Shown: in pieces, positions 33,906 to 42,906 of the stretch
Position numbering within the stretch: position 1 is the stretch's first letter
Layout of the letters: each line of letters opens with the position of its first letter
Assembly: GCA_035570235.1 (NCBI GenBank)
Contig: DATMML010000091.1
Location: 62,001 to 126,000 of the forward strand
Source of the DNA: Vicinamibacteria bacterium
GTDB taxonomy: Bacteria; Acidobacteriota; Vicinamibacteria; Fen-336
Length of the DNA stretch: 64,000 nt
Direction of reading: 5' to 3'
Notes under the pieces: generated by a model
Told to the model about the DNA's origin: nothing
Database searches by the model: none
The model's input: only the letters and a program-made list of their open reading frames with translations
Translations under genes and position numbers: made by a program

Positions 33906-34583
33906 TTGGACCGGATCTGGGAATTCGTCGGAGAGGTCTTCCGCCGGCTCTATAACGTTCCCGAGCTCATCCGCCTGGGCGGGATGGGGGGCCTCATCCT
34001 CGTCGTCTTCTGCGAGACCGGCCTCATGGTCGGGTTCTTCCTTCCCGGCGACTCCCTGCTCGTGACGGCGGGGCTGTTCGCGGCGCGCGGCGACCTCGAC
34101 ATCATCTACCTCAACCTGGCCCTCATGGCCGCGGCCGTCATCGGGGACGCTACCGGCTACTTGATCGGCTACCGCCTGGGTAAAGCCCTCTACCGCCGGC
34201 CCGACTCGTTGCTGTTCCGCCGCGAGCACCTGCTGAAAACCCAACGCTTCTATGAGCGCCACGGGGGCAAGACCATCATCATCGCCCGCTTCATGCCCAT
34301 CGTCCGTACCTTCGCGCCCGTGGTGGCGGGAGCGGGGGAGATGACCTACCGCCGGTTCGCGGCCTACAACGTGGTGGGGGGTGTGGCCTGGGTGGCGAGC
34401 ATGACCCTAACCGGCTACTACCTGGCCCGGGCCGTACCCGACCTGGAGAAGCACATCCATGTCGTGGTGGCGGTCGTGATCTTCCTTTCGTTGCTGCCCG
34501 GGATCATCGCCTGGCTGCGGGAGCGGCTGCAGCCCAAACCCTCCGCGGGGCCGGCCAGCCCCGCCGACAAGAGCCATCTCTAG
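33906..34583 (+). CDS. DedA-family membrane protein
   Basis: 225 residues from TTG 33906, preceded by GGAGGA. The DedA/VTT-domain signature is present: FCETGLMVGFFLPGDSLL (37-54), GDATGYLIGYRLG (84-96) and FYERHGGKTIIIARFMPIVR (about 115-134) with TFAPVVAGAGEM. DedA proteins include flippases for undecaprenyl-phosphate and phosphatidylethanolamine at the inner membrane. Its place after a GT-C-type protein that should use polyprenyl-phosphate sugars suggests lipid-carrier recycling, which is inference. Confidence 0.9.
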   Translation: MDRIWEFVGEVFRRLYNVPELIRLGGMGGLILVVFCETGLMVGFFLPGDSLLVTAGLFAARGDLDIIYLNLALMAAAVIGDATGYLIGYRLGKALYRRPDSLLFRREHLLKTQRFYERHGGKTIIIARFMPIVRTFAPVVAGAGEMTYRRFAAYNVVGGVAWVASMTLTGYYLARAVPDLEKHIHVVVAVVIFLSLLPGIIAWLRERLQPKPSAGPASPADKSHL

Positions 34584-34860
34584 TCCAGAGTCACTCCGCG
34601 GGTCAGATGGATGGTCACTTCTTGGGCCAGCTTGGCCAAGGACCAGCGCGAGCCTGGTGCCCTCGGGGACCCTCACCGGGTCGAGCCTCAGCAAGGATGG
34701 AAACGATCGCGCCGGCTCATCGGTTCGGGCCGGCTTGCCCGTCTTGGAAGAGGTCGCGCCCAATGTGCCCTTCTCGCCCTCCGCACCTCTTGGTGGGCTC
34801 CAGGCAACCGGCCAGCCCCGCCAACGCCACCACCGTCCACAATTCCCTGACGCGTCGCAT
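34580..34860 (-). pseudogene. Probable decayed lipoprotein gene
   Basis: On the minus strand ATG 34860 opens MRRVRELWTVVALAGLAGCL, a textbook lipoprotein signal with lipobox LAGC, which then hits a stop after 47 codons. One base shift leads to a frame reading PARSFPSLLRLDPVRVPEGT and RLALVL. A second shift leads to AQEVTIHLTRGVTLD and a stop at 34582-34580. The three pieces together look like one exported protein with a beta-rich PEGT-type segment, broken by two one-base insertions. The stop falls on the end of dedA. The rest of the 34584-35021 gap holds nothing else I can support. Confidence 0.35.
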
Positions 34861-35021
34861 GGGGGGCTCCCGGGGGGAAATTCTGCCCCCTCACTCACGG
34901 TTCCAAGATAGCTTGCTTTTAGTCCTACCCGGGTGCGGGGAATCACGCCCGAATTACGACTCCGGCGGGTAAGAGAACCGCTTCGGCATTTTGGACGAGT
35001 CGGGCCGAGCTCATTTTCCCC

Positions 35022-35050
35022 TTGAAAGGCCAGGCCGCGGCGGATATAGT
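35022..35050 (+). promoter_or_regulatory. Promoter of the TonB-dependent receptor gene
   Basis: TTGAAA (35022-35027), 17-base spacer, TATAGT (35045-35050). Transcription would start near 35057, with a leader of about 47 bases ending in AGGGGGAGGAAC before the ATG. This is the best sigma-70-like promoter in the window. Confidence 0.7.
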
Positions 35051-35103
35051 CCCGCTCAAATCACTGTGCTAACCGCGCAGAGGCCTTTTCCAGGGGGAGG
35101 AAC

Positions 35104-38100
35104 ATGCTGATCCGACGGTATGCCTTCGTCTTCGTGTTGATGGCGTGCATCGCCGTGGCCGGAACCGCCTGGGCGCAGACACAGATCACGACCGGCGTGA
35201 TCCAGGGCACGGTGGTCGATCCCTCCGGAGCCGTGGTGCCGGGAGCCGAAGTCGAAGCCAGAAACCTCGACACCAACGTGAAGCGGACCCTGACCACGGG
35301 AGCGGATGGTCGGTTCGTCTTCCTCCAGCTGGCGCCGGGCCGTTACACGGTGACCATCACCCGGGCGGGCTTCGCAACCCTGGTCCAGGAGAACGTCACC
35401 CTGACCGTTGGCCAGTCCGCGAACCTGGGCGCGACCTTGAAGGTGTCCGCGGCCTCGGAGACCGTCACCGTGACCGGGACCCCGACCGTGGACACGTCCC
35501 GGACGGAGGTCTCTACCACGCTCAACGAGAACACCATCGCCACTACCCCCATCCTGGGCCGCAAGTTCGAGGACCTGCTGACGCTCACCCCCGGGGTGAG
35601 CATCGTCCAGGGGCCGGACGGGGATGAGATCACATTCTCGGGCCAGCGCGGCATCTTCAACAACATCAGCCTGGACGGGGGGGACTACAACAACGGGTTC
35701 TTCGGGGAGCAGATGGGTGGCCAGCGGGCGGCCATAGACATCACGCTCGAGGCAGTGAAGGAGTTCCAGGTGGTGGCCCAAGGAGCCAACGCGGAGTTCG
35801 GCCGCACGGCGGGCGGTGTCGTCAACGTGATCACCAAGTCCGGCACCAACGATTTCCACGGGAGCCTCTTCGAGTACCAGCGCCTGCAGGGTCTGACCTC
35901 GAACACGTCGGACGGCAAGCCCCTCACGAACTTCCGTCGCGAGCAGTTCGGGGGCACTCTGGGCGGCCCGCTCGTCAAGGACAAGGCCTTCTTCTTCCTG
36001 GCCTTCGAGGGGATCCGCGAGAACCTTCAGCGCCCGAACCTCTCCGACCCGATCGGGAGTCCCTGCTCGGTGCAGACCCCGACTCTCGCCGCCAACGAGG
36101 CCCTCATCAACGGCAGCCCGGACTGCCAGCGTCTAGCCCTCCTGAACTTCTTCCGCACCACACGCGGTCAGCAGGAGGGCCTGCCCGTCGATCACACGAT
36201 CAACAACAACGCGGCGCTGGCCAAGCTCGATTGGACCATCGACGCCAAGAACAGCCTGTCCATCTCCTACAACTTCGACTACTCGAACAACACTAACCAG
36301 ACCTTCGACGTGGCCACCTACGGCGACTCCGCGAACGGGACCGAGGGTCCCTCCAAGATCAACGTGGCCAACCTGAACCTGTTCAGCACGGTCTCCGCGA
36401 GCAAGCTCAACGAGTTCCACCTGACCTACTCTCGGGAAAGCCGGCCCCGGTCGGCCACCCCTTCGAACGTGCCCCCCGACACCGCCATGGGATTCGCTAC
36501 CACTTTTCGCTTTGGCAATCCCTTCTTCCTCGGGCCCACCGTCGACGAGCTGATCACGCGCTTCCAGGTCAAGGACAACTTCTCGATCGTGGCCGGAAAG
36601 CACACGTTCAAGGTGGGGGGGGAGTGGCTCCACACCAACAACAACCAAGTGTTCCGCGGCTTTTTCGAGGGGCGCTACATCTTTGACAGCGTGACGGGCT
36701 TCCTGCGCTACGCATCGCCCGCCGCCCCGGGTGGGTATGGTCCCGGGACCGCGGCCTGCTCCAACGGGAGCTACGTTACGAGCCCGACGCCCTGCCCGGC
36801 CGGTAGCACCAGCACCGGCGGCCCCTTGCTCCTGTTCCTGGATGCCACCGACAACAATGGCCTCGTCACCGACGCCTCGGGGGCGTCGAACATCAACAAC
36901 AACGAGTTTTCGCTCTTTGCCCAGGACCAGTGGCAGGTGCGGCCGAACCTGGTGGTCAACTACGGGCTGCGCTGGGACGCCCAGTACATGCCCTCGACCG
37001 TGGACCCGAAGAGCACTGCCTTCGCCCAGCTCCTGAGCGACCCCCGCTTCCCATCCGACGGGACCATCCCGAACCAGACGAAGGAGTTCCAACCACGCCT
37101 GGGCATCGCCTGGGACATTGCCAGCAACCGCAAATCCGTCCTCCGCGCCAACGCGGGCATCTACTACGCTCGGCAGAACATGCTCAGCGAGGTCGGCTCC
37201 GTCACCACCAACGGCCTGCAGCAACAGAGCGGTTTCGCGAGCACCGCCAACCTGCTCGGCTTCGGTGCGCCCACGCCGACGTGGCCCGGCATCCTGCCGC
37301 CCTCGCCGGTGGCACCAGGCACTTTCCCGTTCTTTAGCGGCATCCGCGTCTTCGCCAAGGACTACCACAACCCGCGGATCTACACCGCGAACGTCGGGTT
37401 CGAGCAGGAGGTGGCCCGGGATTGGTCCTTGTACGTGGACTTCACGTGGTCCCACGGTGTCTACTTGACGCGTTTCCTGAACTACAACACGCACGGGACG
37501 GGAGTGGCTCCCGTCCAGCCCGCGAGCTACGACACCGTGACCTACGCCGGAAACAATCCGTTTGCCCCCCAGTTTGGGGACGTCTTCGTCAGCACCAGCC
37601 GCGGCCGGGGGCTGTATCGGGGGGGCACGTTCGGCGTGCGCAAGCGCTTCTCTCAGAAGTACCAGGTCGAGGCCAACTACGTCCTGTCCAAGGATCTGGA
37701 CGACGACTCCAACGAGCGCGATCCATTCACGGAGCGCACCTTCAACTTTTACAACCTGAACCTGGACTACGGGCCCTCCGACCGCGACATCCGCCACAAG
37801 TTCAACCTCTTCGCCTACGGGGAGCTCCCGGGGGGGCTGCAGGGCAACGCCCGCATCCAGGCCCGGTCGGCACAGCCCATCACCACGAGCCCGCGGGTCC
37901 TTGACGGCGTCGACCGCGGGCGAAACTGGGACCGCAAGGACAACGCGTACTTCTCCTTCGACTGGCGTCTGCAGCGGCCCATCCGGTTCGGCAAGAGCTC
38001 GGCCCTGATCCCCACCGTGGAGATGTTCAACACCTTCAACAACGCGAACAACGTCAATACTCTGAGCACCCCCGCGCTCTTCAACTTCGACGGCTTCCTG

Positions 38101-38157
38101 CGCCTGGGCGTGGGCGATCCGCGGCAGCTGCAGCTCTCGCTGAAGTACACGTTCTAG
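35104..38157 (+). CDS. Oar-like TonB-dependent outer-membrane receptor
   Basis: 1017 residues. A signal peptide (about 1-25, ending AWA) is followed by a carboxypeptidase-regulatory-like (CNA-B/transthyretin-like) domain at about 30-110 (VIQGTVVDPSGAVVPGAEV). The plug domain (about 125-240) is marked by TPILGRKFEDLLTLTPGV and AEFGRTAGGVVNVITKSGTN. The rest is a 22-strand-type beta-barrel ending in SLKYTF, with the C-terminal aromatic used for outer-membrane assembly. No clear TonB box was identified. The large Oar/CarboxypepD family is multiplied in Acidobacteriota and probably imports peptides or glycans. It has its own promoter and terminator, so it is a single-gene unit. Confidence 0.93.
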   Translation: MLIRRYAFVFVLMACIAVAGTAWAQTQITTGVIQGTVVDPSGAVVPGAEVEARNLDTNVKRTLTTGADGRFVFLQLAPGRYTVTITRAGFATLVQENVTLTVGQSANLGATLKVSAASETVTVTGTPTVDTSRTEVSTTLNENTIATTPILGRKFEDLLTLTPGVSIVQGPDGDEITFSGQRGIFNNISLDGGDYNNGFFGEQMGGQRAAIDITLEAVKEFQVVAQGANAEFGRTAGGVVNVITKSGTNDFHGSLFEYQRLQGLTSNTSDGKPLTNFRREQFGGTLGGPLVKDKAFFFLAFEGIRENLQRPNLSDPIGSPCSVQTPTLAANEALINGSPDCQRLALLNFFRTTRGQQEGLPVDHTINNNAALAKLDWTIDAKNSLSISYNFDYSNNTNQTFDVATYGDSANGTEGPSKINVANLNLFSTVSASKLNEFHLTYSRESRPRSATPSNVPPDTAMGFATTFRFGNPFFLGPTVDELITRFQVKDNFSIVAGKHTFKVGGEWLHTNNNQVFRGFFEGRYIFDSVTGFLRYASPAAPGGYGPGTAACSNGSYVTSPTPCPAGSTSTGGPLLLFLDATDNNGLVTDASGASNINNNEFSLFAQDQWQVRPNLVVNYGLRWDAQYMPSTVDPKSTAFAQLLSDPRFPSDGTIPNQTKEFQPRLGIAWDIASNRKSVLRANAGIYYARQNMLSEVGSVTTNGLQQQSGFASTANLLGFGAPTPTWPGILPPSPVAPGTFPFFSGIRVFAKDYHNPRIYTANVGFEQEVARDWSLYVDFTWSHGVYLTRFLNYNTHGTGVAPVQPASYDTVTYAGNNPFAPQFGDVFVSTSRGRGLYRGGTFGVRKRFSQKYQVEANYVLSKDLDDDSNERDPFTERTFNFYNLNLDYGPSDRDIRHKFNLFAYGELPGGLQGNARIQARSAQPITTSPRVLDGVDRGRNWDRKDNAYFSFDWRLQRPIRFGKSSALIPTVEMFNTFNNANNVNTLSTPALFNFDGFLRLGVGDPRQLQLSLKYTF

Positions 38158-38164
38158 GCCGGCC

Positions 38165-38192
38165 GGGGGGTGCCAAGCTCGAGGCACCCCCC
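38165..38192 (+). terminator. Hairpin terminator after the TonB receptor gene
   Basis: GGGGGGTGCC and GGCACCCCCC pair over 10 bases with an eight-base loop, eight bases after the stop codon. No strong T run follows, as is common in G+C-rich genomes. The rest of 38193-38376 shows no gene. Confidence 0.7.
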
Positions 38193-38376
38193 GCCGCCTA
38201 ATCCTCTCCGCCCCGCTCCCGCACGCCCCTCCCACTGCCCCAGGCTCAGAGGGCAGAGAGGCCCGCATCTCCAAAGGATGGTCTCGCCTTCATGGCGTCC
38301 GGAGCCTCGGGGAGGGGCTAGCGGGGGGGCGGGGGGAGGTTAAGCCCGAGGGCCGGGGAGGCATCCCCCGGCCTCC

Positions 38377-38877
38377 TCAAAGCGGCGGGGCCTGCCCCCC
38401 GGGGGCGGCCCGGCGCTTCCCCGCCTCCGCGATGAGCCGGTTGTTCTGCCCCAGCACCTCGTACTCACGCCTGAGCGCGAACACGCATACGAGCAGGGTG
38501 AGCCAGGCCAGGCCCTCGTGGACCACGGCCGGCAGGAGGCGGGTGTGGGCGGCCGCGCCCAGGATGAAGTTGGCGACGAGGAGGAGCAAGACCAGGGTCA
38601 TCACCGGGAAAGCGCGCGCCTTCAGGGCCACGGTGCGGCGGCGGAAGGAATCGCCCCATCCCTTCTCGTTCTCGAGGCCCTTCATCTCTACGCCGGTCGC
38701 GATCAGAAAGAACATGATGAAGGTATGGGCCATCACGAGCAGGAAGGTGGCCACGAGGCTGATGAGAAAGTGGGGACGCACCTCCCGGGGGACGCCCGGC
38801 ACGCGGTAACCCCCTAGGGTGGACCAGGCAAACGCCACCGTACCCACGAGGGCCAGGGTCAGGAGGGCGATGGACAT
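38377..38877 (-). CDS. Four-helix membrane protein, function unknown
   Basis: 166 residues with four hydrophobic segments (about 2-20, 40-65, 90-115, 122-140). Histidines lie at the ends of segments: HFLISLVATFLLVMAHTF, AAHTRLL and VVHEGLAW, which could bind haem as in small cytochrome b-type anchors, though that is inference. The C-terminal tail is basic and ends with PGGQAPPL. I do not recognise a named family. It lies downstream of the redoxin and mqnD genes on the same strand, with a 28-base gap, so it may belong to the respiratory context. Confidence 0.6.
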   Translation of the reverse strand: MSIALLTLALVGTVAFAWSTLGGYRVPGVPREVRPHFLISLVATFLLVMAHTFIMFFLIATGVEMKGLENEKGWGDSFRRRTVALKARAFPVMTLVLLLLVANFILGAAAHTRLLPAVVHEGLAWLTLLVCVFALRREYEVLGQNNRLIAEAGKRRAAPGGQAPPL

Positions 38878-38905
38878 GTCACCTCGACGAGGGTTCCCGG
38901 GGCAG

Positions 38906-39385
38906 TCAGCCGGGGCGGAAGGCGGGGGCCTCGTCCCCGGGGGTGAAGAGCGGCCCCTGGACGCCCAAGGACACGGCCAAGGACTCGAGCTCCGCGCGGT
39001 TGAAGCCCTCGGAGACGCTCGCAATTGCGCCCCCGTGGCGGAGGAGGAAGAGGGTCGGCACCGCCACCAGGCCCAGAGCCTTCGCCAGCGGGTAGGGGTC
39101 CTCCTCCAGGCCGACCGGAACCTCGAGCTTCAGCTCGGAGACGAGCCGGCGGGCGGCGTCGGCGTCGTCCTGGAGCAGCAGCCGCACGGAGGAGCCGGGG
39201 CCCCGGCGCCGATGGAGGCGGTCCAAGTAGGGGAGGACCTGGCGCGTGGTCTTGCAGTCTCCGTGGCCGATCAAGAGGAGCGCCGCTCCCGTGGCCCAGG
39301 TCTCGGCGAGGGGCCGCCGCGTGCCCGTGAGATCGGGCAGGGACATCTCCGGGAAGGAACCCTGACGACGAAGGCCTGGCATCAT
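38906..39385 (-). CDS. Redoxin / thioredoxin-fold protein with a single cysteine
   Basis: 159 residues. The thioredoxin-like fold begins MSLPDLTGTRRPLAE, and the active-site region reads LLIGHGDCKTTRQVLPYL, so only one cysteine is present where classical thioredoxins have CxxC. The cis-proline segment is VAVPTLFLL. It resembles AhpC/TSA-like proteins of unknown substrate. The ATG at 39385 shares a base with the mqnD stop (TGATG), so the two are translationally coupled. A cytoplasmic peroxidatic or scaffold role is possible. Confidence 0.72.
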   Translation of the reverse strand: MMPGLRRQGSFPEMSLPDLTGTRRPLAETWATGAALLLIGHGDCKTTRQVLPYLDRLHRRRGPGSSVRLLLQDDADAARRLVSELKLEVPVGLEEDPYPLAKALGLVAVPTLFLLRHGGAIASVSEGFNRAELESLAVSLGVQGPLFTPGDEAPAFRPG

Positions 39386-40215
39386 CAAGCGTCGATGAAA
39401 TCGGCGGTCACGCGCCGCGGAATGAGGCCCGCGGCGTGGCCGCGGTCCAGGAGGGCCTGCACGGCCTGGCGGCCGCGGGGCCCGCACTCCACCGTCATCT
39501 CGTTCACCCACATCCCCACGAAACGGTCAGCCACCGCGGGGTCCATCCCGCGCGCGAAGCCCAGGGCGTAGTCCAGGGCCTCCCGGCGGTGGGCCAGCGA
39601 GTAGCGCACCGTGTCCCGCACGAGCGCGGTCAGCCTGGCCATGAGCGCGGGCCCGAGGTCCCGACGCACCGCATTCCCGCCCAGGGGCAAGGGCAAGCCC
39701 GTCTCCTTCTTCCACCACGCACCCAGGTCCAGGACCTTGTGCAGGGCGTGGGCGCCGAACGTGAGCTGCCCCTCGTGGATGATGAGCCCCACGTCGACCC
39801 GGCCCTCCCGCACCTCCTCCAGGATCCGATCGAAGGCGATCACGCGGGTCGCGACCCCAGGCGCGAAAAGCTTGAGGGCCAGGTAGGCGGTGGTGAGGGT
39901 GCCAGGCACGCCCACCGTGAGCGTCGCTACCTGGGCGGGAGCCAAGGGCTCGCGCGCAACCAAGAGGGGCCCGTATCCGTCCCCGATGCTGCCGCCGCAG
40001 GGCATGAGCGCGTACTTGTCGGCCACGTAGGGATAGGCGTGAAAGGAGATGGCCGTGATCTCGTGCCGACCCTCCTGGGCCTGGCGGTTCAAGGTCTCGA
40101 TGTCCGCCAGAACGTGGGAGATCTCCAGGTCGCCGGTCGGGACTCTGCCCCGGGCCAGGCCGTAGAACATGAAGGCGTCGTCGCTGTCGGGGCTGTGGGC
40201 GAGGGAGATCTTCAC
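39385..40215 (-). CDS. mqnD: Menaquinone biosynthesis protein of the MqnA/MqnD family
   Basis: 276 residues from GTG 40215, with GGAG nine bases upstream. The periplasmic-binding-protein-like fold shows LAHSPDSDDAFMFYGLARGR (5-24), ADIETLNRQAQEG, ISFHAYPYVADKYALMPCG and LIIHEGQLTFG, the pattern of MqnD-type enzymes. MqnD cleaves cyclic dehypoxanthine futalosine to 1,4-dihydroxy-6-naphthoate in the futalosine route to menaquinone. The other mqn genes are not in the window. The redoxin and four-helix membrane protein downstream may be linked to quinone-dependent respiration. Confidence 0.82.
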   Translation of the reverse strand: MKISLAHSPDSDDAFMFYGLARGRVPTGDLEISHVLADIETLNRQAQEGRHEITAISFHAYPYVADKYALMPCGGSIGDGYGPLLVAREPLAPAQVATLTVGVPGTLTTAYLALKLFAPGVATRVIAFDRILEEVREGRVDVGLIIHEGQLTFGAHALHKVLDLGAWWKKETGLPLPLGGNAVRRDLGPALMARLTALVRDTVRYSLAHRREALDYALGFARGMDPAVADRFVGMWVNEMTVECGPRGRQAVQALLDRGHAAGLIPRRVTADFIDA

Positions 40216-40328
40216 CTGAGCTCCATCATATTTCAGGCCGCGCCAACCCACCAGACAGGAGAAGGGCCAAGCGCGGGGCCGACTCCGGAGGGGGACGGGC
40301 GTGGAAGGGCGCGGACCGTATCCCGGGG

Positions 40329-41228
40329 TCAATACCCCTGGGCTTTTCCCAACCGGCGCCGGGAGCCCAGGTTCTGCAGGCCCACCGCGCCCAGAATGAG
40401 CGCGGCCCCCGCCCACTGCCGCACGCCCAAGCGCTCGCCGAGCACGATCACGGCCAAGGCCAGGGTCACCACCACCTCGAAGGAGCTGAGCACCGCGGCC
40501 CGGGCCGGCCCCACCCGGGCCAGACCCGCGAGGAACGCGCGCAGCGCCACCACCGTGGAGAGGACGGTGATCCCCAGCACCGCGCCCCAGGCGCGGACAT
40601 CGGGGAATAGGAGGACGCTGCCCTGGCCGATCGCCCAGGGGACGCAGACCAAGGCGCAGACTTGGGTGAGGTGAAGGGCCGCGGTCTGGGCCGGGACCTG
40701 CGCCGCAAACCGGCTCCCCAGCATGATGTAGGCCGCGTAGAGGACCGCGGTGAGGAGGGCGAAGAAGACGCCGGGGCCGCCGACGAGCGCCCCTCCCGCG
40801 GTGAGGGCGCACCCCGCCCCGGCCAGGCCGGCCGCGCCCAGACCACGCGGGGTGAGGCCTTCCCAGCCGAGGAGGCCGGAAAACAGAGTGACGATCACGG
40901 GGTACGTGTAGAGGAGGAGGGCCACCGTGGAGGCGGGCACCGTCTCCAGGGCCTTGAAGTAGGCGAGGGCGTTGACGACGTAGACGGCCCCGATCGCCCA
41001 GAGCGTGAGCCGCTGCCGCCCGGAGATGGGCTTGGCTGGGCCCGCCGAGGGCAGGAGGGCGAAGAGAAGGCTGGCGAGCAGGAAGCGCCAGGCCAGGAGC
41101 GGGAGCGGCCGCACCCCGCTCCCATAGGCCACCTTCGTGAGGACGGGCATGGTTCCATAGGCCACGGTGCTCAGAAGGATGAGGGCCAGACCGCGCCCCT
41201 CCTCGTTCTTGGCCTCCCTCCGCAGCAC
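40329..41228 (-). CDS. EamA/DMT-family transporter
   Basis: 299 residues from GTG 41228 with ten hydrophobic segments in two EamA repeats (about 12-140 and 155-290). MPVLTKVAYGSGVRPLPLLAWR (about 27-48) and ALETVPASTVALLLYTYPV are first-repeat signatures; SSFEVVVTLALAVIVLGE is the second. Members export amino acids or other metabolites. The longer upstream frame (to 42089) overlaps the DUF6265 gene on the other strand and is rejected. It diverges from that gene over about 108 bases. Confidence 0.88.
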   Translation of the reverse strand: MLRREAKNEEGRGLALILLSTVAYGTMPVLTKVAYGSGVRPLPLLAWRFLLASLLFALLPSAGPAKPISGRQRLTLWAIGAVYVVNALAYFKALETVPASTVALLLYTYPVIVTLFSGLLGWEGLTPRGLGAAGLAGAGCALTAGGALVGGPGVFFALLTAVLYAAYIMLGSRFAAQVPAQTAALHLTQVCALVCVPWAIGQGSVLLFPDVRAWGAVLGITVLSTVVALRAFLAGLARVGPARAAVLSSFEVVVTLALAVIVLGERLGVRQWAGAALILGAVGLQNLGSRRRLGKAQGY

Positions 41229-41336
41229 CGACGCAGTATACGTGCGGCCTCGGCACGAGGGCCGGGATCCTGCCGCTTCCCCTAGCCGCAATCTCCGCCT
41301 TGGAGTAAATTGGGCCCGTTCTAGCAAGGAGCCGAC

Positions 41337-41846
41337 ATGACGATCGCCCGGCCGTTCCGGCTGGTGGCCGCAGGCCTCGCCCTCCTGGCCCCCACGGTAA
41401 GGGCGGACCAGGAGGCGGCGCCCCCGACTAGCCTCGCCGATCTCGCGTGGATCGCCGGGCGGTGGGTCGACAGCTCCCCGGGTAGTCTCTCGGAGGAGGT
41501 CTGGACCGCTCCCTCCGGGGACTCCATGATGGGAATGTGGCGCTTCGTCTCCGATGGGCGAACCCGGATCTTCGAGCTGCTGACGATCACGACCGGCGAA
41601 GGAGGCCTTGAGCTTCGCTTGCGCCACTTCGATCCCCTGCTCGTGGCACGTGAGGACAAGGAGCGGCCGGTTGTGCTCAAGCTCGTGCGCCGCGGGGACC
41701 GGGAAGCGGCCTTCGAGGGCCGCGAGTACGCGGGCACGGTGCGCATCACCTACCGCCGGACCGAGGACGGGCTCGCCGTCACCTTGGAGAAGGGCGGGAC
41801 CAAGGAGGAGTTCCGGTTCCGGCCCGGGGACGCGCACACGCCTTGA
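41337..41846 (+). CDS. DUF6265-family exported protein
   Basis: 169 residues. A signal peptide (about 1-23) is followed by the family core LADLAWIAGRW (33-43), EEVWTAPSGDSMMGMWRF and the beta-strand block IFELLTITTGEGGLELRLRH. The fold is probably a lipocalin-like barrel; the function is unknown. AAGGAG lies six bases before the ATG. The GH113-like gene follows within 20 bases on the same strand. Confidence 0.82.
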   Translation: MTIARPFRLVAAGLALLAPTVRADQEAAPPTSLADLAWIAGRWVDSSPGSLSEEVWTAPSGDSMMGMWRFVSDGRTRIFELLTITTGEGGLELRLRHFDPLLVAREDKERPVVLKLVRRGDREAAFEGREYAGTVRITYRRTEDGLAVTLEKGGTKEEFRFRPGDAHTP

Positions 41847-41865
41847 CCGCGAGGATGGCGACCCC

Positions 41866-42906
41866 GTGCTGGCCCTAGCCCTGGGGAGCGTGCTCCTCGC
41901 CCTTCCCCCGGGGAGCGTGGGCCAGGCCCCGCCTCCCCCTGTGGCCAAGATGCGCGGGGTTTGCTGGGAGGGGGGAGGGCGGGTCGCCCCCGAGACCCTG
42001 GACCCCCTGCGCGCCCTGGGCGTGGATTGGATCTCGCAGACCCCGTTCGGCTGGTGCCCGTCCTTGACCGCCCCCAAGGTCGTGCGCAACGCGGGCGATG
42101 ACGTCTACTGGGGAGAGAGCGACCAGGGCCTGGCCGAGACCGCCGGCTTCGCGCGCAGCCTCGGCATCAAGACCCTCCTGAAGCCGCACCTCTGGGTGCC
42201 GGGCGGAAGCTGGGTGGGAGATCTTCGCATGGGCAGCGAGGAGGACTGGCAGCGCTGGTTCCGCTCCTACGAGGACTTCATCCTCCACTACGCGCGCCTT
42301 GCGGAGCGGGAGCACATGAACGGGCTGGTGGTGGGGGCCGAGCTGCGCTGCGCCGCTCGCCGGACCGCGGACTGGCGCCGGCTCATCCAGCGCGTGCGCG
42401 AGGTCTACCACGGTCCGCTCACTTACTGCGCCAACTGGAACGAGGAGGAGCAGGTGGAGTTCTGGGGCGACCTAGACTTCATTGGGGTGCAGGCCTACTA
42501 CCCCCTTTCCGACGCCCCCCACCCCAGCCTGGCCCAGATCCGTACGGCTTGGTTGCCCATCGTGAACCGCCTAGAGGTGCTCGCCCGTCGGACCGGTCGC
42601 CCCGTGGTCTTCACGGAGGTGGGCTACAAGAGCGTGGCCGGCACCCTGGCCGCGCCCTGGAGCTGGGACACCCGGGGCAAGACCGACTTCGGCCTGCAGC
42701 GGGACGCCTATCGGGCCCTGTTCGAGGCGGTGTGGAGTCGGAGCTGGTTCGGAGGCACCTTCATCTGGAAGTGGCACCCCCTCGCTTCGCGGGCGCGGCC
42801 GTCTGGGGACCGGGAGCGCGACTTCACCCCCCAGGGAAAGCCCTCCCTCAAGGTGATGCGGGAGTTCTACACGCGCCCGGGGCGGCCGGGGGCGCGCTTT
42901 CCCTGA
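41866..42906 (+). CDS. GH113-like TIM-barrel glycoside hydrolase, exported
   Basis: 346 residues from GTG 41866, with a signal peptide (about 1-20). KMRGVCWEGG opens the barrel. LLKPHLWVPG, VGAELRCAARRTADWRRLI (Glu acid/base candidate) and VVFTEVGYKSV (nucleophile Glu candidate) give the two catalytic carboxylates on strands 4 and 7, with the end strand FIWKWHP. This matches the GH113 (beta-mannanase-like) family rather than GH5. The preceding DUF6265 protein has the same export signal and direction. Substrate is unknown. Confidence 0.75.
   Translation: MLALALGSVLLALPPGSVGQAPPPPVAKMRGVCWEGGGRVAPETLDPLRALGVDWISQTPFGWCPSLTAPKVVRNAGDDVYWGESDQGLAETAGFARSLGIKTLLKPHLWVPGGSWVGDLRMGSEEDWQRWFRSYEDFILHYARLAEREHMNGLVVGAELRCAARRTADWRRLIQRVREVYHGPLTYCANWNEEEQVEFWGDLDFIGVQAYYPLSDAPHPSLAQIRTAWLPIVNRLEVLARRTGRPVVFTEVGYKSVAGTLAAPWSWDTRGKTDFGLQRDAYRALFEAVWSRSWFGGTFIWKWHPLASRARPSGDRERDFTPQGKPSLKVMREFYTRPGRPGARFP

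Noticed and set aside
34607-34972. Overlapping short frames on both strands between dedA and the receptor gene
   Set aside because: None continues as a single protein; the only convincing signal is the lipoprotein leader on the minus strand, which is reported separately.
36133-38274. Open frame of 713 codons on the minus strand, opposite the TonB receptor gene
   Set aside because: It is the antisense shadow of a well-supported receptor gene. Its composition (Val, Gly, Ala, Arg, His) is what complementary high-G+C codons produce, and no domain is recognisable.
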